DNA from: Chersky-840 sp963810195
Lineage (GTDB): Bacteria > Actinomycetota > Acidimicrobiia > Acidimicrobiales > UBA8190
Length of the DNA stretch: 64,000 nt
Assembly: GCA_963810195.1 (NCBI GenBank)
Contig: CAWEMO010000003.1
Span: forward strand, 62,001-126,000
Direction: 5' to 3'
Below, in pieces: positions 25,616-34,339 of the stretch (positions within the stretch are counted from its first letter, which is position 1; the number at the start of each line of letters is the position of its first letter). Both the position numbers and the translations under genes were made by a program. The notes under the pieces are model-generated. The model saw nothing but the letters and a program-made list of their open reading frames with translations. It was not told where the DNA came from and ran no database searches.

Positions 25616-25866
25616 ATCGGCGGCCGCAATGGGATCAGCTGCGTGGGGCCGGGGCGCCGGGGGGCCGCTGCTTCCCGAGCGGGCGACGCCGAAGGTGAGT
25701 AGGTTCTGTCTCGGCGCAGCGGCCAGGGGGCGGGGAGGTCCGATGCACAGGGGCGAGCGGGGCGTCGCATCGAGTCCCTGGCACGCACGTGGACGCCGGA
25801 CGGTCACGAGCGCCCTGCAGCCATGACCGGTCGGCATGGGTTGGTCCCATCGGGGAGGGATTGCAC

Positions 25867-27594
25867 ATGAACCACGAGACTCGGCTTCCGAACGTCCGGC
25901 GTGTCGGAATCGCCCTCGGCGCAGGCCTGCTGGCGTGCGCCCTACTCGCCATCGTGGGGGTGCCGACGGCCTCGGCCAAGGCCTCGACCCCGGAAGTGCT
26001 CTACGTCGGCACGTTCAACAGCATTCACACGCCGACGGCGTCGACCTTCCAGACGATTCAAGCTGCGGTCACCGCCGCCAAGAAGGGGGACTGGATCTTG
26101 ATCGCCCCCGGTGACTACCGGGAGTCCGATGACACCGAATACGCGCCAACCACCAAGCAGCTCCAGGAGGGGTACTACGGGGGGGTCGTGGTCACCACTT
26201 CCGACCTCCACCTGCGGGGCATGGACCGCAATTCCGTGATCGTGGACGGGACCCTAACGGGCTCGCCCACGTGCAGCTCGGCTCCTTCCGATCAGAATAC
26301 GTTGAACGGCGACGGCCGCAACGGGATCGTCATCTGGAAGGCGAACAAGGTCAGCGTCGAGAACCTCACCGTGTGCAACTTCATCGCCGGTTCGCAGAAC
26401 GCGGGTAACGAGGTCTGGTGGAACGGCGGCGACGGCTCGGGCAAGGTCGGGTTGAAGGGCTACACGGGCCAATACCTCACGGCGACCTCCAGCTACTTCG
26501 TCAACGACGACTCTGGCGATGCGGACATCTGCTCGACGTGCGCCCTCTACGGGATCTTCTCGTCGAATTCCACAGGTGGAACGTGGAACCAGCTGTACGC
26601 CAATAACTTCGCCGACTCCGGGATGTACGTCGGTGCGTGCCACCGCGAGTGCGATGTGACCATCCAGAACGCCCAGATGGAGGACAACGCCCTCGGCTAC
26701 TCCGGGACGAACTCTGGTGGCCAGGTGACCATCGAGAACTCGATCTTCGACAACAACAAGGAAGGTGTCGACACCAACACCGCCCTCACCGGCGACCCGC
26801 CCCCGCCACAGGACGGCCGATGCTCGGGCAAGACGACGAGCTCCATCACCCACACCAACTCCTGCTGGGTTTTCGTGAACAACCTGGTGGAGGACAACAA
26901 CAATCCCAACGTGCCGGTGGAGGGGACAGCCGGCCTGGGCCCGACAGGGACCGGGATGACGGTCTCCGGCGGCCGTGACGACACCGTGATGGACAACGAG
27001 TTCCTCGACAACGGCGCCTGGGGCATCCTCTTCGTCCCCTACCCGGACGAGTCCACCTCGTCGGACGGGAAGACGTGCAAGGGCACGGGAGGGGAAGTGG
27101 CGACGGATCTGGGTGTTCAGGGTGTCGCATGCCTGTACGACCCCGAGGGCGACGCCCTGGTGAACAACAAGTTCTCCGGTAACGGTACCTTCGGCAATCC
27201 GACCAATGCCGACTACGGCAACCTGCTCGTCGGAGGCCACACCGCGGAGGACTGCTTCTCGGGCAACACCGAATGGAACTCCGCCTTCACGCTCGAGACG
27301 GGATCGGCGACGAGCGCAGACTCCGCGCTCACCCCCTCCACGTGCGGGGGCAAGACCCCCAAGGCCGGCTTGTTGGGTGCCAACACCAACTCGACGTTGC
27401 TCGTCCAGGCCGAGTGCGACTCGGGCGTGCTGGCGTGCTCGGGTTCGGGCTACCCGCAGGCGACGTCGGTGGTCATCCACCCCATACCGGCCGGTTTGCC
27501 GACCATGCCCAATCCGTGCACGGGAGCTCCCAGCAACCTGTGGTGCCCGGGCGGGACTCCCGTCGCGGGTCCACGCGTCGGGTCGCGTTCCTGA
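25867..27594 (+). CDS. Secreted right-handed parallel beta-helix protein
   Basis: The 575-residue protein begins with a signal peptide (basic start, hydrophobic GIALGAGLLACALLAIVGV, cleavage after ASAKA at about 39). The mature part begins with a pectate-lyase-like N-cap (TFQTIQAAVTAAKKGDWILI) and then has repeated strand-turn units with Asn stacks (VTIENSIFDNNKEGV, MDNEFLDNGAWGILFV, LVNNKFSGNGTFGN). Many Cys pairs suggest disulfides. Such folds usually bind or cleave polysaccharides, but no catalytic motif is identifiable. GGGAGGG precedes the ATG. It is probably a single gene. Confidence 0.82.
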   Translation: MNHETRLPNVRRVGIALGAGLLACALLAIVGVPTASAKASTPEVLYVGTFNSIHTPTASTFQTIQAAVTAAKKGDWILIAPGDYRESDDTEYAPTTKQLQEGYYGGVVVTTSDLHLRGMDRNSVIVDGTLTGSPTCSSAPSDQNTLNGDGRNGIVIWKANKVSVENLTVCNFIAGSQNAGNEVWWNGGDGSGKVGLKGYTGQYLTATSSYFVNDDSGDADICSTCALYGIFSSNSTGGTWNQLYANNFADSGMYVGACHRECDVTIQNAQMEDNALGYSGTNSGGQVTIENSIFDNNKEGVDTNTALTGDPPPPQDGRCSGKTTSSITHTNSCWVFVNNLVEDNNNPNVPVEGTAGLGPTGTGMTVSGGRDDTVMDNEFLDNGAWGILFVPYPDESTSSDGKTCKGTGGEVATDLGVQGVACLYDPEGDALVNNKFSGNGTFGNPTNADYGNLLVGGHTAEDCFSGNTEWNSAFTLETGSATSADSALTPSTCGGKTPKAGLLGANTNSTLLVQAECDSGVLACSGSGYPQATSVVIHPIPAGLPTMPNPCTGAPSNLWCPGGTPVAGPRVGSRS

Positions 27595-27659
27595 CGGGCT
27601 TCGCAACCGGCCCGCGCCCGGGCTCGCCCCCGCGGTGTGCCTAGCGCGATCATCGCGCC

Positions 27660-28346
27660 ATGCGCGTGCGGCGGACCATCGCCTTTCTCGATCTGTCCGG
27701 GTTCACGGCTCTGACCGAGTCCGAAGGGGACGAGAGGGCCGTCGCCGTGCTGGGGGTCTTCCGCGCCGCGCTGCGTGACATCTGCTCGCGTCGGGCCGTG
27801 CGCATCGCCAAGTGGCTCGGGGACGGGGCCATGCTCGTGAGCGTGGACACCATGCCGTTGGTTGCGGCAACCCTGGAGATGAAGGCGGCGATCGACATCG
27901 CCCCGGAGCCCGTCACCATCAAGTGCGGAGTGACCACGGGTACCGTGATCCTTCTCGAGGGCGACGACTACATCGGCCACGCCGTCAATGTGGCGGCCCG
28001 GTTGTGCGACCTGGCGGTGGGCCACGAGGTGCTTGCCGTGTCGTCAGTAGTGGACGAGCTCCCTCCGTGGGCCACGGTGGAGGCCGCCGACGAGATCACG
28101 GTGCGCGGGCTCGAGCAACCGATCGAAGTGGTCCGTGTCTGCCTGCCGACCGCGGGCCCTGACACCGAACCGGACCCGGTGTGCCGCATCCCGCTCACCC
28201 ATGCCACCGCCGTGGCTCGACGGCGCGACGGCGACGGTCGGGAGCTGCTGTTCTGCGCCGAGAGCTGTGCCGAGATGTGGGAACAGCGCCGGCGCGGATC
28301 GTCGGAGATGGAGACCGGGAGCATCCGCGAGGTCTGGATGCGCTGA
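27660..28346 (+). CDS. Class III nucleotide cyclase domain fused to a YHS-like metal motif
   Basis: The first 160 residues are a class III cyclase domain: IAFLDLSGFTALTE with the first metal-binding Asp, KWLGDGAMLV with the second Asp and the substrate Lys before it, and GHAVNVAARLCDLA with the transition-state Asn and Arg. It should make cAMP or cGMP as a dimer. The C-terminal 50 residues read DPVCRIPLTHATAV and then LLFCAESCAEMW, the Cys-x(n)-FC-x(3)-C pattern of YHS/TRASH metal-binding motifs. No membrane segment is present. No ribosome site precedes the ATG, so the transcript may be leaderless. The fusion suggests metal- or redox-gated cyclase activity; this is inference. Confidence 0.8.
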   Translation: MRVRRTIAFLDLSGFTALTESEGDERAVAVLGVFRAALRDICSRRAVRIAKWLGDGAMLVSVDTMPLVAATLEMKAAIDIAPEPVTIKCGVTTGTVILLEGDDYIGHAVNVAARLCDLAVGHEVLAVSSVVDELPPWATVEAADEITVRGLEQPIEVVRVCLPTAGPDTEPDPVCRIPLTHATAVARRRDGDGRELLFCAESCAEMWEQRRRGSSEMETGSIREVWMR

Positions 28347-28373
28347 CCAGTGGTGGGGTGGCCGGTGCCCTGC

Positions 28374-28527
28374 CCTCGGTGCCTCTCCCTCGGTGCCTCT
28401 CCCTCGGTGCCTCTCCCTCGGTGCCTCTCCCTCGGTGCCCTGCCCTCGGTGCCTCTCCCTCGGTGCCTCTCCCTCGGTGCCCTGCCCTCGGTGCCCTGCC
28501 CTCGGTGCCCGGCCCTCGGTGCCCGGC
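28374..28527 (+). repeat. 14-bp tandem array, 11 copies
   Basis: Eleven consecutive 14-base units begin CCTCGGTG and end TCTC, CTGC or CGGC in an irregular order. It lies between convergent genes (cyclase stop at 28346, amidohydrolase stop at 28539). There is no spacer structure, so it is a minisatellite and not a CRISPR array. Confidence 0.95.
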
Positions 28528-28538
28528 CCGCAGCTCCG

Positions 28539-29819
28539 TCAGCGGTTGGTCCCGGGATGGCGCGTGAGGTCGGTGGCCTTGGTCATCTTGGGCCCCGTGG
28601 GCCGGTTGCCGGGCCTCGGGGTCACGTCGACGTCGACGGCCTGTGCCCGCAGGGCCCCGACCGTGCACTGCTCCTTGGCGCGGTACGCGAAGGGGTCGAA
28701 GCGGTAGTGACGCATGGCGTTGCGGTGCGTGAACTTCTCGATGTCCTCGTCGGGGACCCCGTCGAGCGACTTCATGAGCATCTCCGGGGACTGGGGCCAG
28801 GTCGAGTCCGAGTGGGGGTAGTCGGCCTCCCAGCACATGGAATCGATCCCCACCCGGTGGCGGAGCTCGACGCCCGAAGGATCGTCGATGAAGCACGTCA
28901 CGATCTGCTCGGCGAACACCTGGCTCGGCAACTTGTTCCCGAAGTCCTGCCCCGTCCACCCGTGATGGCGCGTGTAGATCCAGTCCATCCGGTCCAGGAA
29001 GTACGGGATCCAACCGATTCCGCCCTCCGACAGTGCCACTCGCAGCGCCGGGAACTTCCGGAGGACCGGTGACCACAGGAGATCGGCGGCGGCTTGGACG
29101 ATGTTGACGGGTTGGAGGCCGATGAGCACGTCGATGGGAGCGTCGGGCGCGGTCACCACCAGGGACGACGACGACCCGATGTGCAGGCACACCATGGTCC
29201 CCTCGTCGCTGCAGGCCGCCCAGAACGGGTCCCAGTGGTCGCTGTGAAAGCTGGGCAGCTTGAGCTTGGCGGGGTTCTCGGAGAACGACACGGCGTGACA
29301 TCCCTTGGCCGCCACCCGCCGCACCTCGTCCGCCATGGCGACGGGGTCCCAGATGGGCGGCAGGGAGAGGGGGATGAACCGGCCCGGATAGGTGCCGCAC
29401 CACTCCTCGATGTGCCAATCGTTGTAGGCCCGGAGCACGGCCAACCCGAGCTCGGGATCAGACGCCTTGGCGAAGAGCTGGCCGCACAGCTGGGGGAACG
29501 ACGGGAAGCACATCGAGGCGATGACCCCGTTGGCGTCCATGTCGCGGACGCGGTCGTGGATGTCGTAGCAACCGGAACGTATCTCGGCGAACGACGTGGG
29601 CTCGATGCCGTACTCCTCGACCGGTCGACCGGCCACGGCGTTGAGCCCGATGTTGGTGGCCTCCTTGCCGTCGAAGCGCCAGATCTCGGTGCCGTCGTCG
29701 CGCACGTCCACACGCGGGGCCTGGTCGGCGAAGCGCGCCGGCACCCGCCCTTCGAACATGTCCGGAGGCTCGACCACGTGGTCGTCCACGCTGACGAGCA
29801 CCAGGTCCTCGAGCTGCAT
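28539..29819 (-). CDS. Amidohydrolase family 2 (ACMSD-like) metal-dependent hydrolase or decarboxylase
   Basis: The 426-residue protein has the family start LVSVDDHVVEPPDMF (metal site His), CHAVSFSENPAKL, MVCLHIGSSSS with another ligand His, and WEADYPHSDSTWPQSPE with the final Asp and His. Members of this family hydrolyse or decarboxylate ring-cleavage and related acids, and in actinobacteria they often sit in lipid or terpenoid degradation islands. The C-terminal 50 residues extend past the fold. It is divergent from the CoA-transferase/Ltp gene run, sharing a 146-base upstream region, so co-regulation is plausible. Confidence 0.85.
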   Translation of the reverse strand: MQLEDLVLVSVDDHVVEPPDMFEGRVPARFADQAPRVDVRDDGTEIWRFDGKEATNIGLNAVAGRPVEEYGIEPTSFAEIRSGCYDIHDRVRDMDANGVIASMCFPSFPQLCGQLFAKASDPELGLAVLRAYNDWHIEEWCGTYPGRFIPLSLPPIWDPVAMADEVRRVAAKGCHAVSFSENPAKLKLPSFHSDHWDPFWAACSDEGTMVCLHIGSSSSLVVTAPDAPIDVLIGLQPVNIVQAAADLLWSPVLRKFPALRVALSEGGIGWIPYFLDRMDWIYTRHHGWTGQDFGNKLPSQVFAEQIVTCFIDDPSGVELRHRVGIDSMCWEADYPHSDSTWPQSPEMLMKSLDGVPDEDIEKFTHRNAMRHYRFDPFAYRAKEQCTVGALRAQAVDVDVTPRPGNRPTGPKMTKATDLTRHPGTNR

Positions 29820-29965
29820 GGCCCTCCCGTCCCGACCGGCGGCGCGCCCGCACCGGCATCGGCACCGGCACGCCGTTCCCTGACACGCGTGTCGGAGATC
29901 ACACTATCGTCGGCGCCGTGACGCCACAGGATCGGGGGGGCCGGGGCGGGCGGGGCGCGTCGGCC
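29820..29965. promoter_or_regulatory. Shared divergent upstream region
   Basis: This gap separates the minus-strand amidohydrolase start and the plus-strand CoA-transferase start. It must hold promoters for both directions. It contains a GCACCGGCATCGGCACCGGC direct repeat near 29850. No clear operator is visible. Confidence 0.35.
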
Positions 29966-31261
29966 ATGGCGCTCGAGGGCCTTCGCATCCTGGACTTCAC
30001 GCGTCTGGGCTTCGGGGCGCAGGCCACCTTGATCTGCGGGTGCCTGGGGGCCGAGGTCATCCGGGTCGAGAGCACCCGGTTCCCCGACGCCATCCGGGTC
30101 ATGCCGCCCTTCGTCCCCGAGCCCGGCGAGCGCGGGGAGGCGTTCGGGGCGGCCACGCTGGCCAACGCCACCGGGGCGGCGAGCCCCAACCGCGGCGGGA
30201 TCTTCTACAAGTACAACACCGGTGGCAAGCGCAGCATCACGGTGAACGCCCGCCACCCCAAGGGTCTCGAGCTGCTCAAGGACCTCGTGGCGCGCTCCGA
30301 CGTCGTAACCGAGAGCTTCGCGGCGGGCACGCTGGATCGTTGGGGCCTCTCCTACGAGGTCATCCGCGAGATCCGGCCCGACATCGTCTACGTGTCGATG
30401 TGCGGATTCGGTCACGAGGGCCCCGACACCGCCCATGTGACCATGGGCCCCACCGCCCAGGCCCTGACCGGCCTCACCTTCATGGTGGGCCTCCCCGACC
30501 GGCCCCCGGCGGGCTGGTCGTTCTCCTACCTCGACCACGTGGGGGGCTACCTCGGGGCCATCGCCATCCTGACCGGCGTCATCCACCGCGGCCGCACCGG
30601 CGAGGGCCAGCACGTCGACGTCTCCCAGCTCGAGCCGGCGACGGCTCTGTCGGGGGCGCTCCTCCTCGACGCCATGCTCAACGATCGCCCCAGTCGCCGA
30701 CCGGGTTTCCCGACGGGCAACCGGCGTGCCCACCCTCCCTCCGCACCCTCGGGCGCGTACCGGGCCCGGGGGGACGACAAGTGGGTGGTGGTGTCGTGCC
30801 GCACCGAGGAGCAGTGGGACGCACTCGTGCAGGTGATGGGCGCCCCGCAGTGGTGCGCCGAGCCCCGCTTCGCCACCGTGGAGTCTCGCGTCGAGCACGC
30901 CGACGACCTCGACCGGCATGTCGAGGTGTGGACGTCCGAGCGCGACCGCTACGAGGTCATGGAGCTCCTCCAGCGCTCGGGTGTACCTGCCGGTGTCGTC
31001 CAGGACGCCGCGGACCGGCTCGAGCGAGACCCGCAACTCGCCGCCCGCGGGCACTACACCATGCTCGGCAACTCGGAGGTCGACCCGCTCCCCCTCGAGG
31101 GTGTCCCGTTTCGTATGTCGGCGACGCCTCCGCACACCGGGGGCGTCTTGCACCGGGGCCCTCCCTGTCTCGGCGAGGACAACCACACGGTGCTCGGCGA
31201 GGTGCTCGGGATGAGTGCCGCCGACATCCGCGCGCTCGAGGCCGAGGGGGCGCTGTCGTGA
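29966..31261 (+). CDS. Class III CoA-transferase (CaiB/BaiF), first of a pair
   Basis: The 431-residue protein starts MALEGLRILDFTRLGFGAQA, the usual family N-terminus. It has GLSYEVIREIRPDIVYVSMC, the catalytic Asp in WSFSYLDHVGGYLGA and GRTGEGQHVDVSQLE. These enzymes move CoA between carboxylates through an aspartyl-CoA thioester. A GTG at 29918 would add 16 Gly/Arg-rich residues; the ATG matches family starts better though neither has a good ribosome site. It overlaps the next, paralogous gene by four bases. Pairs of this kind (as BbsE/BbsF) form hetero-oligomers, so the two probably activate one acid substrate together. Confidence 0.88.
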   Translation: MALEGLRILDFTRLGFGAQATLICGCLGAEVIRVESTRFPDAIRVMPPFVPEPGERGEAFGAATLANATGAASPNRGGIFYKYNTGGKRSITVNARHPKGLELLKDLVARSDVVTESFAAGTLDRWGLSYEVIREIRPDIVYVSMCGFGHEGPDTAHVTMGPTAQALTGLTFMVGLPDRPPAGWSFSYLDHVGGYLGAIAILTGVIHRGRTGEGQHVDVSQLEPATALSGALLLDAMLNDRPSRRPGFPTGNRRAHPPSAPSGAYRARGDDKWVVVSCRTEEQWDALVQVMGAPQWCAEPRFATVESRVEHADDLDRHVEVWTSERDRYEVMELLQRSGVPAGVVQDAADRLERDPQLAARGHYTMLGNSEVDPLPLEGVPFRMSATPPHTGGVLHRGPPCLGEDNHTVLGEVLGMSAADIRALEAEGALS

Positions 31262-32487
31262 CCCCGACCGACCCGGCCACCCCGGCCACCGCCAATCCGG
31301 CCACCGCAGCCACCCCGGCCACCACGGCCACCGCGGCCCTGGACGGGACCCGGGTCCTCGAGCTCACCGACGAGTCCGCCGAGTACTGCGGGCGCCTGCT
31401 GGCGGGGCTCGGGGCCGACGTGGTGAAGGTCGAGCCGCCTGGGGGTGCGCCGTCGCGCCATGTCGGCCCCTTCCTCGACGACGAACCCGGTCCGGACCGT
31501 AGCCTGGCGTTCTGGGCCGACAACGTCGGCAAGCGCTCGGTGGTGGTCTCCGACGATGTGGCCGTGCGTGAATTGTGTGCCGCCGCCGACGTGCTCGTGC
31601 ACACACTGCGGCCGGGCCAGGCCGAGGCGCGGGGCCTCGACTTCGAGTCGTTGCACGAGCGCGCGCCGAGCCTGGTGGTGTGCGCGGTGACCCCGTTCGG
31701 GCAGGACGGTCCCTGGGCCGACTACCTCGCCGACGACCTCGTGCTCATGGCCCTGGGCGGGTCGATGGCGGCGTGCGGGTACGGCCCGGGACCCGACGGC
31801 GCCTACGACACCCCACCGCTGGCGTGCCACGGCGACCAGGCGTGGCGCACCGCTGCGACCTACGCGGCGATCGCGGTGCTGGGAGCCCTCGTGTGGCGCT
31901 CGGAGTCGGGCGAGGGCCAATTCCTCGACGTCTCCGCCCACGAGTGCTCGGCCAGCATGACCGAGTGGCACCTCATGACGTACCTGTGCTCCGGAGGGGT
32001 ACACCGGCGCGGTCCGCATCCGACCCTCACCGCCTCCGACGGCCGGCAGGTCGCCGCCCTCAACCCGGACTTCCTGGGTCCGCACGTGTTCGCCGGCATG
32101 CTCGAGATGCTCGAGGACCAGGGAGTCGCCGGGCCCCTGTCGGATCCCGCCTTCGCCGACCCCGTGCACCGTGCTGCCAACTACCGGGAAGTGTGGCGGG
32201 CGCTCAAGAGGCTGGCCGAGAAGAACGACGGCGAGACCCTCTACCAGCTGGGCCAGGGGGCGGGCCTCCCCTGGGGCGTGATCCGGTCGCCGGAGGAGGT
32301 CCTGGCCGACAGGCATCTGCGCGCCCGGGGTCACTTCGTCGCGCTCGAGCACCCCGAGCTGGGCCGGTCGGTGACGTATCCGGGTGCGCCCTTCCTGGCC
32401 CACGGCTCCCCCTGGGTGGCACGGCGTCGGCCCCCGCTGCTCGGAGAGCACACCGATGTGGTCGGCCGCGAATGGTCGGCGCGGTGA
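31258..32487 (+). CDS. Class III CoA-transferase (CaiB/BaiF), second of a pair
   Basis: The 409-residue protein begins with a low-complexity Ala/Thr/Pro leader (about 22 residues, repeats of Pro-Ala-Thr) and then the family fold: LDGTRVLELTDESAEYCGRL, LGADVVKVEPPGG, CHGDQAWRTAATYAAIA with the candidate catalytic Asp, and SGEGQFLDVSAHE. It diverges from its partner and may be the less active subunit. The GTG start overlaps the upstream stop as GTGA, and its own stop overlaps the next GTG the same way. Confidence 0.85.
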   Translation: MTPTDPATPATANPATAATPATTATAALDGTRVLELTDESAEYCGRLLAGLGADVVKVEPPGGAPSRHVGPFLDDEPGPDRSLAFWADNVGKRSVVVSDDVAVRELCAAADVLVHTLRPGQAEARGLDFESLHERAPSLVVCAVTPFGQDGPWADYLADDLVLMALGGSMAACGYGPGPDGAYDTPPLACHGDQAWRTAATYAAIAVLGALVWRSESGEGQFLDVSAHECSASMTEWHLMTYLCSGGVHRRGPHPTLTASDGRQVAALNPDFLGPHVFAGMLEMLEDQGVAGPLSDPAFADPVHRAANYREVWRALKRLAEKNDGETLYQLGQGAGLPWGVIRSPEEVLADRHLRARGHFVALEHPELGRSVTYPGAPFLAHGSPWVARRRPPLLGEHTDVVGREWSAR

Positions 32488-33716
32488 CCGCCGACGGCCG
32501 GAGCGCCTGTCTGGTCGGGGTGGGCGAGACGCGCTACGCGAAATGGGGCGGGATCACCGGGACGAGCGAGTACCAGCTGGCCGTGCAGGCCATCCTGAAG
32601 GCGATCGCGGACGCCGGGATGGCCCCCGATGACGTGGACGGCCTGGCCTCGTTCGCCGAGGACCGCAACGACGCCACCTTCGTCGCCGCCGACCTGGGGC
32701 TCCCCGAGCTGCGCTACGCGAGCCTGTCGTGGCTCCCGGGTGGGGGCGGTGCGTGCGCGGCCGTCGCCAACGCCGCCATGGCGGTCGAGAGCGGGGCGGC
32801 CGAAGCGGTCGTCGTGTACCGCTCGTTGTGCCAGGGCCAGTTCCGGCGATTCGGCCAGGGTCCCGGCAACATGCCGGCGCGCGTCGGCCCACCGCGCGTG
32901 CCTCATGTGCGACGCGCCACCAGCCTGCTCGAAGCCCATGTCGCCTTCACCATGCCCTTCGGCATGTTCAGCCCTCCCATCGCGTACGCCATGGTGCTGC
33001 AGCGCCACATGCACCGCTTCGGCACGACCGCCGAGCAGATGGGGCACGTGGCCGTGACCACGAGGGCGCACGCGGCGAGGAACCCCCGCGCCGTGATGGG
33101 AGGGCGCCCCATGACCATGGGCGACTACCTGGCGTCACGCATGGTGTCGGAGCCCTTCCGCCTCTTCGACTGCTGCCTCGAGAACGACGGCGCCTGTGCC
33201 GTGGTCGTGACCACCGCCGAGCGCGCTGCGGACACCGCCAAGCGGCCGGTCGCCCTGCTGGGCTCGGCGCAGGGTGCGCTGGCGGGATTCGGCCACGGTC
33301 AGTACTCCAACGTCGGCATGCCCGACGACGACTACGCCAGCTCCGGGGCCCGGGGGGTTGCCGCCCGCCTGTGGGCCCGTGCGGGGCTCGGTCCGGGCGA
33401 CATCGACGTCGCGCAGATCTACGACCATTTCACGGGGCTCGTCCTGCTCAGCCTGGAGGACTTCGGATTCTGCGGGCGGGGTGAAGGGGGACCGTTCGCG
33501 GCCACGGGTGCGCTGGCGTGGCCGGACGGGGCGCTGCCCACCAACACCCATGGCGGCAGCCTGTCCGAGGCCTACATCCACGGCCTCAACCACGTCGTCG
33601 AAGGGGTGCGCCAGCTGCGCGGCGAGTCGACCTGCCAGGTCGAGGGAGCCGAGACCTGCCTGGTCACGAGTGCGGCGGGCGTGCCCACCAGCGCGCTGGT
33701 CCTGGGGCTTCGATGA
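32484..33716 (+). CDS. Thiolase-fold lipid-transfer-protein-like enzyme (Ltp2-type aldolase)
   Basis: The 410-residue protein is thiolase-fold but has no nucleophilic Cys (SLSWLPGGGGACAAVAN at that site) and no GHP motif. It keeps the two tyrosines described as catalytic in Ltp2 steroid retro-aldolases, in VAQIYDHFTG and LSEAYIHGLN, and ends like Ltp2 (VTSAAGVPTSALVLG). Ltp2-type enzymes cleave a beta-hydroxyacyl-CoA side chain and need a DUF35 partner; the next gene, overlapping by four bases, encodes one. The sequence comparison is from memory of mycobacterial Ltp2. GTG 32484 overlaps the upstream stop; an ATG at 32472 is an alternative. Confidence 0.85.
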   Translation: MTADGRSACLVGVGETRYAKWGGITGTSEYQLAVQAILKAIADAGMAPDDVDGLASFAEDRNDATFVAADLGLPELRYASLSWLPGGGGACAAVANAAMAVESGAAEAVVVYRSLCQGQFRRFGQGPGNMPARVGPPRVPHVRRATSLLEAHVAFTMPFGMFSPPIAYAMVLQRHMHRFGTTAEQMGHVAVTTRAHAARNPRAVMGGRPMTMGDYLASRMVSEPFRLFDCCLENDGACAVVVTTAERAADTAKRPVALLGSAQGALAGFGHGQYSNVGMPDDDYASSGARGVAARLWARAGLGPGDIDVAQIYDHFTGLVLLSLEDFGFCGRGEGGPFAATGALAWPDGALPTNTHGGSLSEAYIHGLNHVVEGVRQLRGESTCQVEGAETCLVTSAAGVPTSALVLGLR

Positions 33717-34339
33717 CCGAGCGCTGGTTCCCAGACGAGATGCCGATGCCGGCCGCCAACGCGGAGACCGTCGGATGGTGGGAGGCGGCGGCCGATCACC
33801 GTCTCGTGGTCCAGCGGTGCACGGAGTGCGGCCGGACACGCCATCCCCCGGGACCGGTGTGCCCCCGCTGTCGCAGCTCGTCCTCGGAGTGGTCCCCGCT
33901 CCCGGGCACCGGCACGGTGTACACCTACACGGTCGTGCACCAGGCCTTCATCCCCTCCCTGCAGGACAGGGTCCCCTACGTCGTGATCGCCGTGGAACTC
34001 GACGGCGCCGACGGGGCACGGATCGTGTCGAACCTGGTCGATGCCGGCCCCGACGAGGTGCGTGTCGGCATGCCCGTCGAGGTGGCCTGGGAGGACATGG
34101 GGCCCGAGCTCGCCGTCCCGCGCTTTCGTCCAGCGGCAGCTGGGCCCACCCGAGCGCCCACTCCCACTCCCACTCCCACTCCCACTCCCACTCCCACTCC
34201 CACTCCCACTCCCACTCCCACTCCCACTCCCACTCCCACTCCCACTCCCACTCCCACTCCCACTCCCACTCCCACTCCCACTCCCACTCCCACTCCCACT
34301 CCCACTCCCACCACTACGGACAGCACGGAACGCCCATGA
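33713..34339 (+). CDS. DUF35 zinc-ribbon/OB-fold protein with a long Pro-Thr tail
   Basis: Residues 1-148 are a normal DUF35 protein: zinc ribbon CTECGRTRHPPGPVCPRC at about 38-55, then an OB-fold with GTVYTYTVVHQAF and VPYVVIAVEL. DUF35 proteins bind thiolase-fold Ltp enzymes and may deliver acyl-CoA. The C-terminal 60 residues are almost only Pro-Thr dipeptides encoded by 25 perfect CCCACT hexamers (34157-34306), then TTTDSTERP. The tail is absent from other family members I know. Hexamer slippage changes tail length without breaking the frame. The gene overlaps both neighbours by ATGA. Confidence 0.88.
   Translation: MTERWFPDEMPMPAANAETVGWWEAAADHRLVVQRCTECGRTRHPPGPVCPRCRSSSSEWSPLPGTGTVYTYTVVHQAFIPSLQDRVPYVVIAVELDGADGARIVSNLVDAGPDEVRVGMPVEVAWEDMGPELAVPRFRPAAAGPTRAPTPTPTPTPTPTPTPTPTPTPTPTPTPTPTPTPTPTPTPTPTPTPTPTPTPTTTDSTERP
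34157..34306 (+). repeat. Perfect (CCCACT)25 microsatellite inside the DUF35 gene
   Basis: Twenty-five exact copies of CCCACT lie in frame as Pro-Thr codons. The neighbouring hexamers (GCGCCC before, CCCACC after) are near matches. All six frames through it are open, which explains spurious His-Ser, Leu-Pro and Val-Gly repeats on either strand. Confidence 0.97.

Noticed and set aside
28374..28527. CRISPR array
   Set aside because: Units of 14 bases are directly joined without variable spacers. The same holds for 38377-38474, 42166-42221 and 49573-49789.
34157..34306. His-Ser, Leu-Pro and Val-Gly repeat proteins in other frames and on the other strand
   Set aside because: They arise only because the hexamer keeps all six frames open. 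The DUF35 frame continues a conserved domain and overlaps both neighbours correctly.
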